Assembly: GCF_011745365.1 (NCBI RefSeq)
Contig: NW_024468910.1
Span: 1,082,068 to 1,146,067 of the forward strand
DNA from: Cryphonectria parasitica EP155
Taxonomy: Eukaryota > Ascomycota > Sordariomycetes > Diaporthales > Cryphonectriaceae
DNA length: 64,000 bases
Direction of reading: 5' to 3'
Part shown: piece after piece, positions 1-11,928 of the stretch
Position numbering within the stretch: position 1 is the stretch's first letter
Layout: each line of letters starts with the position of its first letter
The notes under the pieces: model-generated
The model's input: the letters and a program-made list of their open reading frames with translations, nothing else
Database searches by the model: none
Told to the model about the DNA's origin: nothing
Position numbers and translations under genes: made by a program

Positions 1-100
1 GATCATAACAAGGGATTAAGATTAGCTGAATTCATACTGTATTGTACTGAGATTTAACAGCTAGTGACAACGATGATGCTGAAAATATTGATCACAAATG

Positions 101-430
101 CTTCAAAAGACGCTAGTAATGCAGATAACGCTAATAACACAGATAACGCCATCAGATGATTACGAAAAATGCTTCAAAAGACGCTAGTGATGCAGATAAC
201 GCTAATGATACAGATAACGCCATCAGATAATTACGAAAAATGCCTCAAAAGACGCTAGTGATGCAGATGACGCTAATAACACAGATAACGCCATCAGATG
301 ATTACGAAAAATGCTTCAAAAGACGCTAGTGATGCAGATAACGCCAATGACACAGATAACGCCATCAGATAATTACGAAAAATTCAGCAAAAGACGCTAG
401 TGATGCAGATAACGCCAATAACACAGATAT
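101..430. repeat. 71-bp tandem repeat array
   Basis: About four and a half copies of a 71-bp unit. The anchor word 'caaaagacgctagt' returns at a fixed 71-bp step, with copies beginning near 101, 172, 243, 314 and 385. Copies differ mostly by transitions. Related shorter words (gcagataacgc, acacagata) recur inside the unit, so it was probably built from a smaller repeat. I see no coding potential. Confidence 0.9.
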
Positions 431-956
431 TACAAATTCAAACAGAAGATATCTGCAGATAATGCTAATTGCTCTGAATTTACTTAGTTTAAAATTGTAT
501 AATTAGTATCTTATAATAAGAATATGAATAGCGAATAACACTAGTGATATAAATAATGCTGAAGATACTAATAGAAGACTGTAGTAATGCAGGTAATGCA
601 TGTTAGTTGCTCTAATAGGGAAATAAAAACATATAAATGCATATATGCTGTAAATACATGCTACTTTCTACTAGATAAGAGATGATCTATAAGATAGTAG
701 AAAGCCTGAAATCTAGTTATAGTATAATCCCTGCTTATAACAGTATCTCACTATAGATTGGATATACAGTGTAAGTATGGGTAATGCCTTCTAATAAAGC
801 ATAAGCTTAAGTATACTTGATAGAAGCATGATTATAAAATTCATAATGAGAACATTTGAAATAACTGCAAGACTTATGACTTATCCATTTATCTTTTTTC
901 AAAACAAAACAACCACTAAGCAGCTTTCTTCAGCCTCAATTAACAATGAATCAAAC
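431..956. other. AT-rich stretch without a recognisable gene
   Basis: AT-rich sequence with fading echoes of the 71-bp unit up to about 600. Stops are dense in all frames. Nothing else is seen. Confidence 0.5.
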
Positions 957-1885
957 GTTTGACTCAGAAGTTACCTTCCATCCAGCATTATGAGAAGCTA
1001 TGTTCTGTGAGATTGATCAACCAGCTTAGCTTTGCTAAAATCAAGTTAAGCATAGATTGGAAATCAATATGCAAGACTGTCTGCAGGGCAAACAACTCGA
1101 ACACGCTATTAGAAAGAAAAGAAACTGCATTCAAAAAGCAAGCCCGAGTTTTGATACAGTCAAACAAGAGATCGAACAGCATTAGCCTACAATTTCTAGC
1201 AAGAAAAAGATCAGATTTCTTGATCATAAGCAGTTCCAAGACCTGTAGGATGCATTCGAAACTCTGATAACTGCATTCAAGACCTACATCTTGCTTTTAC
1301 ATCACGCTCAGCCACAGCAATACAGCTATCTCATGGAAAACCTCTTGAATGCTATATCCTTGCCCGAGAAGATGTACTAAGTATTCTGCATTCTCAGTTG
1401 AGACTCTTCATCATCAAGCACTGGAATCCTGAAAGCTTTTCTTCAGAGTTGTATGACAAATATCACGGAACTCAGCTAAGTTGCAATTGAATCTCAGCGA
1501 GATTGGAACGAGATGATAGCCTTTCTTGCTCTTTGGAGGTAAATATATTGTTTCTTTCAGCTTCATTACTTCATTCTTACTGATACAGTAGTCAGGTCTC
1601 AAGTTTCTCCACATCAGAGAGGAAATCCAGCCAATCCTCCATGTTTTAACTGAACACGGATCAGTTTCTTGAAGTTTACAAAGTTCGAGGATTATAATCC
1701 TATAAATAAGCAAATTCACCACCTCAAAGCTACACTCTGTCCAAAGACAACACATTTGAATATAATGATGCATTTCTTTTATCTATCGAAAGCAACATTT
1801 GCTATCAAGCCTTATCAGAGCCGCAAGAAGTATAATACTACTATTAAAGAAGCGATAATCCGGATCTACAATAGCTCTCGACAGC
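957..1885 (+). pseudogene. RIP-degraded paralogue of the Ulp1-like peptidase (N-terminal half)
   Basis: The plus-strand frame entering at about 966 aligns with the N-terminal half of the intact gene at 59,656-61,437. Shared stretches include HPALxEAMFCEIDQPA versus HPATWELGFCNVQQPS, and QRDWNEMI before a splice donor (gtaaat at 1541) at the same place as intron 1 of the intact gene. After the intron, KFTKFEDYNP and FFYLSKATFA match EFTKSEDCNP and FFYLSKATFA. The frame carries many TGA, TAG and TAA codons where the relative has Trp or Gln. Similarity ends near 1885, before the catalytic His-Asp-Gln-Cys part, so the copy is both truncated and mutated. It is clearly non-functional. Confidence 0.75.
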
Positions 1886-2119
1886 AGCCGCATTTTGCCC
1901 CATTGTATATAATCGCTGCGCTTGCTTGCCATTTCGCCCGGATTTCCGAGAGGAGATTATGAATCTTCAGACTTTTTTGAACATATTCCCAAGTTTCTAT
2001 ACATAGGTTAGCGAAGGAGATTAGCAAACAGCAATATAATTATTGCAGCTATAGAGCTTTAAATAAATACTCTTATCTATTTCTATTTCTATGAACTTTA
2101 CTAATTCTATAATTCTATA

Positions 2120-2790
2120 GTAGCATGCCTTGCTAATAATGCTCTTCTTGATTTTCAAGATCATGAAAGGAAGATCCTATGGAAGATACAGCTTATAGAG
2201 TTTATTACAGCGATAGATATGATTCACTTTAGCTGTTCAGATATCTGAAACTTGCCATTTGTGAACGAGCAGTTGATTATAATCAATGCTTTAAACTCTT
2301 CTCTATCTGAATCTTTTTCAGCAGAACAGATCCTTTTTCTAGATCAGTCTGTGCAGTGAAATAAGCTTGTAGAGCTGCTGAACATTCTCAAGAATTTCTC
2401 AGTAAATATATTTTCTAAGATTAAATTTGTGATCTAAATATCTGACTTATGAATGCTAAAAAGACACTTTTTTATTTCCACCAATCCGCAACCAACTCAA
2501 CACAGCGACTGGCTTTGGAAGATGCACCTTCTTGCTTATCTGCATTGGAACCAGAATTTCCTGGTAGCATTCCTCTTCCAGAAGATTGGCTGTTACAAGG
2601 GTTTTCCTGAACTCGGGACTTCTTTCCTAAGAACTGGTTCTCAGCCAATATTAAGCCGGAAGAACGCTATCAGGAGACAGAAGCTACAATACTATATTGC
2701 ATCGAGCGAGTTCTCTGGTTAGCACAGCGAATTGCAGCTTCAGGGATCTGAATTACTTATTGCGAAAAAAGCAAAGAGTTTGTAATAGTT
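2120..2790 (+). pseudogene. Degraded gene, possibly EST1/SMG-type DNA/RNA-binding domain
   Basis: A plus-strand frame from about 2480 to 2780 reads like real protein with only a few stops. Segments include SIPLPEDWLLQGFS, TRDFFPKNWFSANIK and ILYCIERVLWLAQRIA. The pattern 'LPED..L.GF.W...FFP..WF' followed by 'ER.LWL..RIA' resembles from memory the EST1-type DNA/RNA-binding domain of fungal telomerase-associated or SMG5-7-like proteins. The stop after GFS sits where Trp is expected (TGG to TGA). More frame-consistent sequence lies upstream to about 2120. Family assignment is a pattern match, not an alignment. The copy is dead. Confidence 0.42.
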
Positions 2791-3642
2791 AACTGAAAAG
2801 TTATATATAATAATCTATTTGATAGTAATAAGCAGATAGTTATATATCCAGCTCTTTGATATCGTTGTAATCCTATCCTAAGCACTGCAGTAATCCGAAG
2901 ATTCCGAAGCAGAGCCTTTTTAGCAATTAGCACTTCGGAGCTCTCCTGAAGATATCAGCAATAAATCTAGCAATATGCCTTACTCATAATATCGGGAAGG
3001 CTCTGGATAGTATTACTATACTCGCATATACTGCTACTTTAGCGCTCATTCTCTATTAAGCAGCTAGAATAGAGCAGCAAAAGCTAGAAAGCACTCCTTA
3101 GTTCTCGATATTAAAGAGTACCAATCTCACTCAGTTTTACCTGAATAAAAGATTAGAAGATATAATATAAGAAGATATAGCTAGTAATTTACGTATGCAC
3201 TTGCTTTTGCATTTAATCCAAACTCTATATCTGCTAGGAAAAAAGCTCTAAACATTTCTATCGATATATTCTGAAAAATCCTCCTACCTAGTTCAGAGCC
3301 AGCCTTTAGTTTTATAATACAGTACTAGCTGATCATATTCCCATAGCCAATCCATAATAACTTGTTTGAAAGCTGAGTAGTATGCTGCGAGCAACAAGCT
3401 CTTAGAAATATATCGTTGCTCATAAGTTGACGAGTCATAGCTATTTATAGAAACAATAATCCGTATAATTGAACATTTCTTTACAAGCTAACTCATATCT
3501 TTCTCAAGCTCTTTCACAAGAGGACTATTATCAGGCAACTCAAATCCTGCATATTCGATTTCAATCTCATTAGAATCCTGTAATCCTACAAGATCATTAA
3601 TATTAGCATGTACAACTAAATGAGAAAGAGTTACTTACTGAG
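2791..3642. other. AT-rich stretch, no gene recognised
   Basis: Stops in all frames and composition like the surrounding RIP-degraded DNA. It may hold the 3' part of the minus-strand locus at 3,643-4,368, because that frame ends at a good splice donor, but I could not follow an exon further. Confidence 0.4.
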
Positions 3643-4368
3643 ATCGTACAAATCATCTCTTTCAGAAGCCATAAAAACCATTACTTCCTTTATTAGTTTG
3701 TTCTTTACTAGTTCTTGAAATCTTATTCTCTGGGATCTATATCTTGAGCCTGAGATAACTGCGAATTGTTTGGGTCCTGATATCTCAAGTGGTAGTAGCT
3801 CAATACCTAGATGTTTGTTGCCAATGAGAAAAAGAATCTTCCCTTGGACTGGCTGATCATCTCTATACCCGCTTGGAGCTTTCCCATACGGGTCCTTTTT
3901 GAAAGTAATGAATACTTCTTGGTTCAGCGCATAAGCAGGCGGTGGCGTTGGTTCTTTTTGGTGGCGTGCATGCATACTGGGGTCTTCTCTGCTTCTATTG
4001 TTTGCTATGGCTTTACCTTTTGCAGGTGCATTGAACCTCGAATGATCCATGGAGCTCTGTGAGCCCGCACCGGAAGGGTTTCCTTCATGTCCATGGCCAT
4101 CTGCCCCCATTTCTTATCTAGCTAGTGTATCGTTGTTATTGCCATCATGGCCTTCTTCTTCTTCCTCCATTGCTTCAGCTTCGTGTCCATTGCTGTTTGC
4201 CCTCCTTCTTTGTTCAACTGGTGCCTGATTATTATTACTATCAGGGCTTTCTTCTTCCTCCCTTTTCTCTTCATCTTGTTCATTTTCATGATTATAGCTA
4301 TCTGCCCCTCCTTCTTGTTCATGATTTTCGCTCTGAGCTAGAACAAGATTCTCAGTATTTGGTATCAT
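3643..4368 (-). pseudogene. Acidic low-complexity protein, frame broken by one TAA
   Basis: The minus-strand frame is open from 4368 except for one TAA at 4116-4114. The part before the stop is highly acidic (runs of Glu/Asp with Asn and His). After it comes a Gly/His/Ser-rich linker, then a folded-looking C-terminal segment (LNQEVFITFKKDPYG, then KHLGIELLPLEISGP and RYRSQRIRFQELVKN). CAA to TAA by one C-to-T change would restore the frame. The frame ends at 'gatctca|gtaagt' near 3643, a good donor, so another exon may follow. No family is recognised. The gene may continue upstream into 4,440-4,666 and the locus at 5 kb. Confidence 0.5.
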
Positions 4369-4439
4369 TATTTTATTTAGTTGGAAGGAATTTATAAATG
4401 CTTATCAGAATGGATATATGACTCAAGATAAATATACCT

Positions 4440-4666
4440 TCTTTCCAAGTCTTCAGATTCTGAATTGTCTTCTTTTGCTTGGATTTAGTAGCCCAATCAA
4501 GCCTTTTGTTGCTGTACTCTTGCTCAGATTCAGGGGGTGTATTAAGATTACCAGTATAAATAGATTTACAGAGGTTTAAGTCATCTTTATCGAAAATATT
4601 TGAAATCTCTTTATTATAGTAAAAGATCTGGCCTGCTATCTTTGTAGCATTTGCTTTGTTCAGCAT
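4440..4666 (-). pseudogene. Possible upstream exon of the acidic-protein locus
   Basis: A frame starting at an ATG (4666) reads about 75 residues with Lys-rich segments (DWATKSKQKKTIQ, TWKEG) and meets a possible donor (gtatat) near 4439. It lies on the same strand just upstream of the acidic frame, so it could be an earlier exon of one gene. No domain is seen. Confidence 0.3.
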
Positions 4667-4671
4667 ATTGT

Positions 4672-4722
4672 GTATTGTATATGCTGTGTATGCTATGTAT
4701 GCTGTGTATGCTGTGTATGCTG
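4672..4722. repeat. 10-bp tandem repeat (tatgctgtg-type)
   Basis: About five copies of a 10-bp unit built on 'tatgctgtgt', a short microsatellite-like array directly upstream of the minus-strand ATG at 4666. Confidence 0.75.
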
Positions 4723-4979
4723 TATAGGTAATCTTATGAGAATATATACGAATTGAGGATTCTTTAATATAGAAAGGATTCTTAAGTTAGACTTCTTAAT
4801 TTAAAGAATTAGAGCAAACTTTCTTCTTTCATATTTCTACTCTTTTTATCTATACTTAATAACTTATATAGAATTTTACTTTTTGAAAACTTGGAAACAT
4901 TGTATAAACAGTAGTATAGCTGTGAGCAAACAGGTGGCTGATATAGCTATGTATGAAAAGAGGACGGAGATAGTCCTTA

Positions 4980-5615
4980 CCTTCCGTCATTATAATCTAT
5001 CTCTAGACGAAAACTCAACCCATGCATTCTCAACTCTTTCTGAATAGATTCCCACAGCTTTCTGAGTCGCGCTTCCAGAGCTAGAGCAGTCCTGCCAGGT
5101 AGGAGGCCGCTATGATAGATATCCTCAAAAGTCCAGCCATTCTTCCTGAGTTGGAGGAGCTGCTGGTTCTCCTCTTCTGTCCACCAATTATAACATCCCC
5201 TTCTTCTTTCTATATATGAAGAGAAAGAAAACTGATGGATCTGATAGAAGAGGGAGTCGATCATCTTGATAAAGATGCAGTAGCCGCGACCTCCGGATAA
5301 GTCTAGAGCGATCTGAACATATCGCCATGGCTCGTATTTGGATTAGCAGAGGCCCGGGACAATGAGAATCGCATATACGGAATCCTCATCATCGAATATA
5401 TGTTTCCATCTTCGCTGCATCTCATACCAGATGTGTATAAAGCTATCAGAGTTGGTAATGGATATGAAGAGCAATGAGTCATTATCCCGCCGCTGCTTTA
5501 TCTCATCTAGTTGCATGTACTCTAGAGATGCGTATATTCCTTCCAGCGGTCTGCTAGCGCTATCAATAATGCTGATGAGGAAAGGAGCTATGTTTCATAT
5601 ACTTAGGGTTTCATT
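4980..5615 (-). pseudogene. Degraded gene with a C-terminal Myb/SANT-like domain
   Basis: A minus-strand frame can be followed from about 5615 (IAPFLISIIDSASRPLEG) through LIVPGLC, a TAA at the next codon, SKYEPWRYVQIALDL and an ATG at 5264, to a SANT/Myb-like helical segment: WWTEEENQQLLQLRKNGWTF, then LLPGRTALALEARLRKLW. The first helix begins with Trp-Thr-x-Glu-Glu and the last has the Arg-Thr pattern of SANT folds. The frame ends at a donor 'gaag|gtaagg' near 4980. Stops at about 5340 and 5610 are single C-to-T or G-to-A events. The upstream 130 residues match nothing I know. A DNA-binding or chromatin role is inferred from the SANT-like fold only. Confidence 0.55.
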
Positions 5616-5899
5616 TGATTTCTAAGCCGATAGTACTAGGAATTTAGAGGAAAGACGAGAGAACTTGTGCTGTTAAATAAAGGAAGAATTAAATCTATAT
5701 TTATAATAGTTTAATTATATCTCAAATATAGAATTGTATAACTTAAAATAAATCTTAGCTTATCATCCTTCCCTTATCTATAGTACTTAGCTCTTCTTTT
5801 TAGTATCAATAAGCTATTCTTTCTTATACGAAAAATATCTTATAAATCTAGTTTTATTCAGACTCTGATAAAGTATAATTTGATTTAAGCAAGCGAAGT

Positions 5900-6528
5900 C
5901 TGTTTTGAAATCTCATATTCTTCTTCATTTCCGCTCCTATGCACTGCTTAAATCTCCTAATCATCCGAATGCAACTAGAAATCAGTTTGCTTTCCCTCTA
6001 TTCAATGATAGAACAGCTGCAGAGCTCCGGCAAGAGATTTCGTGAATGCGGCCATTCCTCTGCAAAGGCATTGAACCAAGTCCAGAACGCGGGTCATCTG
6101 CATGCTGGCCTGCTCTGCCTATGCTTGTAGCTAGTTCGCACTGCCCTCCAGTTATAATAGCACTTCCTCAATTCGAATCAGACGCGCATTCATATTATAC
6201 AAGACGTTCTCACTCTGGCTACCATAGGGAGCTGCAGCCTCGCCGACTCACGTGTCGATGACGGGTTGTTCAGAAAGTGGAAATAACTGGAAGGTTTTGT
6301 CTACTCCTGCAAAGTGCAGATTATAATCCGCAAAAAAAGTTATCTGGATTTGTTATATCTATAGATGCGAAATCTTCTTGGGTGAATACATTCATCATGA
6401 TGAAAGTTTATAAGGGCTTAGAGCTTTGGGAAACCTTTCCGTCGTTATAGCGTCTTGAGGAAGCAGTAGAAAATTATTGCATCTTATCATCATCTGGATT
6501 CCAGCAAATCAATCTTCTTTTCTTTAAT
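5900..6528 (+). pseudogene. Unidentified coding relic
   Basis: One plus-strand frame stays open over about 210 codons except for three stops (TGA before the ATG at 6046, TGA near 6257, TAG near 6448), each one transition from a sense codon. Composition is more balanced than the flanks. Segments include YALLKSPNHPNATRNQ, CKGIEPSPERGSSACWP and KVYKGLELWETFPSL. No family is recognised. Confidence 0.35.
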
Positions 6529-9500
6529 TAAGAATTCGGTATTCTTTTTTTGATGCATTGCAAAAGGGCCGCCTGCGGCTATATCCTGTAACCAATCTTC
6601 AGGCGCGCTCAGCCCGGGCCCGCAGTACCAGCCTCCTCTGATCTAAAGATATTTCATCATCTTCGGAGCTATCGGTGCTAATTTTAGCTATCGGGCCCGC
6701 CCCTTCTGAATTCTTCGGCGGTTCCTAATAACTTCCAATCCTGCCCGAGTTGGGCTAGAATGAAAATGCCATGCCTTGAATACTGTCAATTTTTTAGCTA
6801 TATAATTCTGCCCGACTAACATATTAGATCGTAAGCTAAGATGATTAACAAACACAGTTTTCCTCAGCTTCACTTTTTTCAAAGATTCTTCTTTTTGCTA
6901 TGGCGCCATTCTTCTGCCGCATACTTGACGCGCAGGCTCAGCCGATAGGGAGTATTTGCGTAACAGCATTCCCACTCCAGAGCCCGCCTCTAGTAGCTAT
7001 TACAGGCTCCAACAGCTTCGCCAGCACTTGGACAACGCTCGATGAATAAAGATCTGAGCAATATCTCAGACAGCCACAGTTCATCAACGCTGATATCTTC
7101 CCGATATTCACCCTAGGTATAACCAGGCCAGCAATGCAGCCTCCCTTCGGAATACCAGCAACATAGCAACGCATCTATGTTGATATGCGGCTGGACAACT
7201 CCGCCCAACTTTGCATAGTTCTGCATCTACAACACTCAGATAAATATACAGTTCAATTTCATGTGATTCCCCAGACATTTCTGGCGGACAACTATTGTTC
7301 AGAACAAACTCAGCACCCAGAATTGTCTGCGCCAATATCCCCTTCTTTCCTTGCTGGAGATAGGGACTCCTATCATCAAATCCCCGACAGCGCGGTTGGC
7401 AACGAATTAGAGCCTTCTAGCTATCCAGGCGTTATGATTCAAGAATGATAGAATGGAAGACGGATCTTTGCAGGGCAGTGAACTGTGAGAGAGAGATTCA
7501 GGTGCGAGCTGTCGCAATCTTGGGGTCGAGTGTGGAGGAAAGTATCGACAGACTCGTGTAGGAACGGTAAACAGAATAGAAAGGAAAGATCAGCTTGGCT
7601 CTAGCGTATGTTGGTTCTACCATATAAAGTTCTAACTCGATCAGCCTCCACTTTCTCTGCAATCTAGTCAATCATGCAGTGTGTCATTATACATGTATTA
7701 TAATGATCGAGAACCAAGAGTGTTTTGCTTTCGAAGTGCTTAAAGGATCTTCTCTTCAGTAGGACACTTTGATATTTCCCAAACAATTCGTTCATATAGC
7801 AAGTAAACGAGCATGCGCTTTGCGTCCACCAGCGCGCCACAGGTGGATCTGCAGTTTATCTTGAAATGAAGTCGTATTTTCTATGCTTAAAGCAGACAAC
7901 CAACAGGAAGCGCTAGAGAGTTCAACTAATCTCGTTTTTCTCTTTAGCAAGAGAAAATCACTCAAGTGATCCAATTACTCGTATCATTAACCAATCAGAA
8001 GTGTTACCAACAGAACAGTTCGCTTATGGATCAGACTCGCATAGCTTCGTATTAGCTGTATAACTCTATTAGCCGAGAGATCCTATACAAATGAGACTAG
8101 CTAGTATTTTCCAAATGTCGCTTAATACTGCTTCGCAATGTTATAGTAGCACATAATACCGTGAAGCCTCCGCAAGCAAGCTTACTCCGGTTGCGGGCGC
8201 CATTTGTTCCTATAATAGACTGTGAATAGCTCCATTTATTCCTCTTTTTCTTTCCTCACCTTCGCTCCCGCTTTTGTGCTGCTATTTCCTCGCTTCGCTT
8301 CGCTCAGCTCCCTCCCCAACCCATCCGCCAGGAAATAGCTGCTTTCCTCAGAAACACGAAGACGCACATGGACCACCCAGTTGATTAGGATGCGTATAAA
8401 AATCAGAGAAATACTCAGAAGCTTCCGGGAGTCAATAGAAGAAAGAAAAACCTCCTGCAGAGAGCTGATCTGGAAAGAGTAGCATATGCATCAGATATGG
8501 TGCAGGTGACAAATGGGCTAAAGGTAATAGCTAGATAACAAGATGCCTCAACGAAATGGATGTATCTTGTGAACACGGAAAGAGCGCGAGAAAACATGCT
8601 TTTTTTTAAGAGCTTAAAGAGTTGATATTCTAATCATTAATATAGAAGTTAAGTTTGTAGATTATTGCAGAAGCCAAAAGCACTTGCCTTTTGCTATGTT
8701 AGCTATATAAAGTAATTGATTGTTGAAGATAGTTGATTGTTGTAAACATCCAACTGTGTTTACTGCTAATGTACTTTCATAACCTTCTAGATCTATATCT
8801 CAAGATCTCCTTTTGAGCTTAGCTAATCTTCTTGCTTTCTGTGAAGATTATTAAGTTTATTCATATTATATTCCAGCTGCTGCTTTCAAAAAGCAACGAG
8901 ATTCCAGCTGCAGCTTCAATATTATGAATAACAATCATCCTATCTTGCATAATAGCAGCAAAGCTGGCGAGAATTCTACAGAAATAATCAGAAATTGCAG
9001 TGCTAACTATGCAGCTGCCCCGAAGCAGCATTGCACTTGCAAACAGGCTAAGCCCATCTCCCAGCACTACTCAGCCTTTCCCTTTCCAAGACTCTTTCAA
9101 ACAAAGTATTCTCTTGTTAATATATGCGAAGAATACTCCTTCGCAGTACAAGCTGCTAGTAGATCAAACTGCTTGTATAATATAATATAGCTAACAAGAT
9201 ATCCTTGTAGCTCCTGCAAGCTAGATAATTACAGTCTTCCTTTATCTCTTCAATCCTAGGCAGTAAAGCGTTTCCAGCTCCAACAGAAAGCAACTTTGAT
9301 ACCACTGCTAGTTCTAATAACATCATTTCCAATACAGGCAGGCTTAATGTAAGGCTGGACGAGCAGGAAGAAGAGGGCTCAAATAGTCTTAAGAGATCTG
9401 AGCTTGTTATATTCAACAATGCTTGTCTATTCCTACTATTAAGAACGAAAGAGATCTCTGTAACCAATAACTCTGATAATAGCGAACGGCTATCAGCTAT

Positions 9501-9667
9501 AAAGTCTACATCTACAGCACCGAAAATCCTAGCTTTGCTATATATTACTTGCTTCCTTCGGTTATACAAAATCCGCAGCCACAAATGCAAGCTTAGCTAT
9601 ATAGCTCAGGAAAACTGTAAATGTTCCTTTTCAACCTGTAGACGTTCAGATAATTAACTACTTGAAA
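6529..9667. other. Mixed, mostly degraded DNA without a confident gene
   Basis: Bases 6,560-7,560 and 8,160-8,600 have fairly balanced composition, with short open frames on both strands (for example minus 6,938-7,174 and plus 7,185-7,448). None shows a domain or a convincing exon structure. The remainder is AT-rich with dense stops. Around 8,860-9,590 both strands are partly open, with no recognisable product. Confidence 0.4.
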
Positions 9668-9930
9668 GTACGGAATAGATGCAATAAATGTGCTGAATCA
9701 TCAGAAGCCTGTAATCAGGTTTTACAGATACTAGCTGATAGAATGAAGGCATTTTAAGCAAATAAAAAAGGGATTCCAGATACTGCATTCGAGATTTAGC
9801 ACAAGATACTATGCAAGAAGATTCTGCTTGCAGATGCAACAAGCTGTATATAAGCAGAAAAGCAACTCTGCTAAGAGTTGGTAGCTAAAGCAATGGAATT
9901 GTATGGGATCAAGATTTGCATTACAGCTTT
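9668..9930 (+). pseudogene. Unidentified coding relic with a Cys pair
   Basis: A plus-strand frame reads about 85 codons of protein-like sequence interrupted by four stops, each one transition from Gln. It begins RCNKCAESSEACNQVLQILA, with a CxxC pair and a later Cys, then runs through an amphipathic helical segment ending ELVAKAMELYGIK. The spacing could be the edge of a small zinc-binding fold, but no family is assigned. Confidence 0.35.
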
Positions 9931-11605
9931 CTATTTTTTGTTCAGAGATATAGCTTTTGGAAGAATTCCTATTCCTTCTAGCAAAGAATGAATACTGAAT
10001 GCAGATATATAGGATTTGCTATATTATGATGTATTTATTAATAATGCAGATAATACTGCAGATAGTTCAGATTGAATATGCAGTAAGAGAATATGCAGAT
10101 AAATTATGGATATGTGAGTAGTATTCTGTATATATAATCAAGAAGAGGGAAGAATAAATGATACAAGGCTTACTTCTGCCTATGAGTACTAAATAAGCAC
10201 TTTTATTTATACAGATATTAATAATTGTTCCAATATTAGCAAACTGCAGCTAATACTTGTAATATCTGGTGAATCTCTCTTCTTGTCAAGAGATACGTCT
10301 GATATATCCCAACAAAAGAAATCAGAATATTCAAAGTTCTCTCCGGCTTGTACAAACATCTATGCTAGTTATATTATCTTGATCTGATGATGGCTTCAGA
10401 ATTTCTTTCCGGGCTGGAAAGGTATTTCCTATATATTATAGAATCTGAAATTACTGAAGCCTATAGTAAGCCTCTCCGGGCTGGAGAGAACGTATCACGA
10501 AGTATCAGTATACTGATACAGCAATAGCATTAATCATCTAATTCCAACATCTTTTTTTCTTTTTATAAAAAAAGGCTCTTTTCCTTCAGCCTATACAACA
10601 AGTAAGCTTCTATCTATGCTCAGAGCTTCTGCCAATTTCTATCTCATCCTTACCCCGCTAGCTAGTAAGCAGCAACAAGACTTTTATCCTTTCAAAACCC
10701 AGTACTTTCTTTATCAACATCACTAGAGAAGCGCGCTATGCAATACAAACAAACTGCATCTAGGCCTTCCATTCTTTCTACATACCTACCCCAATTCCAC
10801 GAGTTCATTTGCCTGCTTCTTCTCAAGTCTGCCATACCAGGCAGGCGTATCCAGATTACCCAGCTCTATAGCTTCTCCTGCAACAGAACCAGCGCATAGC
10901 GTATCAACCGCAGCAATCCGCCCTATCCCATATATCGAGTGCTTCAGAACTGAGCTCCAACAAATGGAAAACACAACCTCTAACGTAGTCTATACAAACT
11001 AATCATATATGCAAAACGCTTATGCTATTAATCAGCTACAAAGTCTAATGTTCTGCAGTGAAAAATGCTAAGTTCTGCTAAGCATGCACAGATTGAAAAT
11101 GCATATATGTTACTGCAGATATAAAGAATAAATATGTTAGAGAATAGCTTGAGATTAGAGATAAAGTTAGCATTATGAATAAACTGGAATGCTTCGGAAA
11201 GGATTACTGGTTACTGCAATACCTCTAGCAAGGATCAGCTTCTTGCTTAGCGCTGCAGGAAACTACTGCAAAGATAGTTGCAAATAATATCAACTGCATG
11301 AAAATAATTATAATGCTATTAAAAACGATTTTCGTATATATTGAGTATCAGATAGTAATAACTATGCTAACAAATCTAGCAGAAGAAAATCTTAAATTCT
11401 TTAGCAGTATATAAGAATTATCTTCCTTCTAGTTATCCGATCCTTTGCAGTACAATACTTAAGCAAATTGGAAGCGAATATCTGATTTCTAGAGCATGAA
11501 GGATTTGGAAAATATTCTTATGAATGTTGATAATGAATGTATAATCACTATAGAAAAGATAAATGCAATATAGAGTTTACTACTAGTAAGTTATTATTCA
11601 AATAT
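9931..11605. other. AT-rich degraded stretch
   Basis: No open frame longer than about 60 codons and no recognised motif. A short GC-balanced patch at 10,786-10,974 is open on both strands and cannot be called. Confidence 0.45.
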
Positions 11606-11928
11606 TGTTGTGATGGCCAGGGTGGTAGTCCGTGGGATGTGGAGTACAGTGGGTCAAGGGTTCTCATACATATAAAGGATACCACCCACTTTTCAAATTC
11701 TTTAGCTATAAGCAACAAAAAAAGCATTCTTTCTCTTCTTTTCAATTTTGAATTCTTTGGATAGGTTTAAGACAGGTTTTTCACTCTGTTCTTGCGCTCG
11801 TGTAGCCTTAGTTTGCTGTCCTCATCTGCACAAGCATGCTTGGGTTGCACGAGCTCTTGCTCATTGCTTCGGCAGCTGTTTGTTCCTTTTTCTTTCGAGA
11901 GCAACAGCGCCCTAGTTCTGGTTCAATA
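11606..11928 (+). repeat. 5' LTR of the Gypsy element
   Basis: Starts TGTTGTGATGGCC and ends GGTTCAATA. The terminus reads as a TGTTG...CAACA pair if the last bases suffered one C-to-T change. It is less mutated than the 3' copy: TGATGGCCAGGGTGG here versus TGATAGCCAGAGTAG there. Confidence 0.88.

Noticed and set aside
101..430. CRISPR array at the 71-bp tandem repeats
   Set aside because: There are no unique spacers between repeats, the copies are directly adjacent, and the genome is eukaryotic.
4122..4397. Overlapping frames on both strands at the acidic region (plus 4,125-4,397, minus 4,122-4,322)
   Set aside because: They are alternative readings of the same purine/pyrimidine-rich low-complexity tract. 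The frame continuing into MGADGHGHEG is the better candidate.
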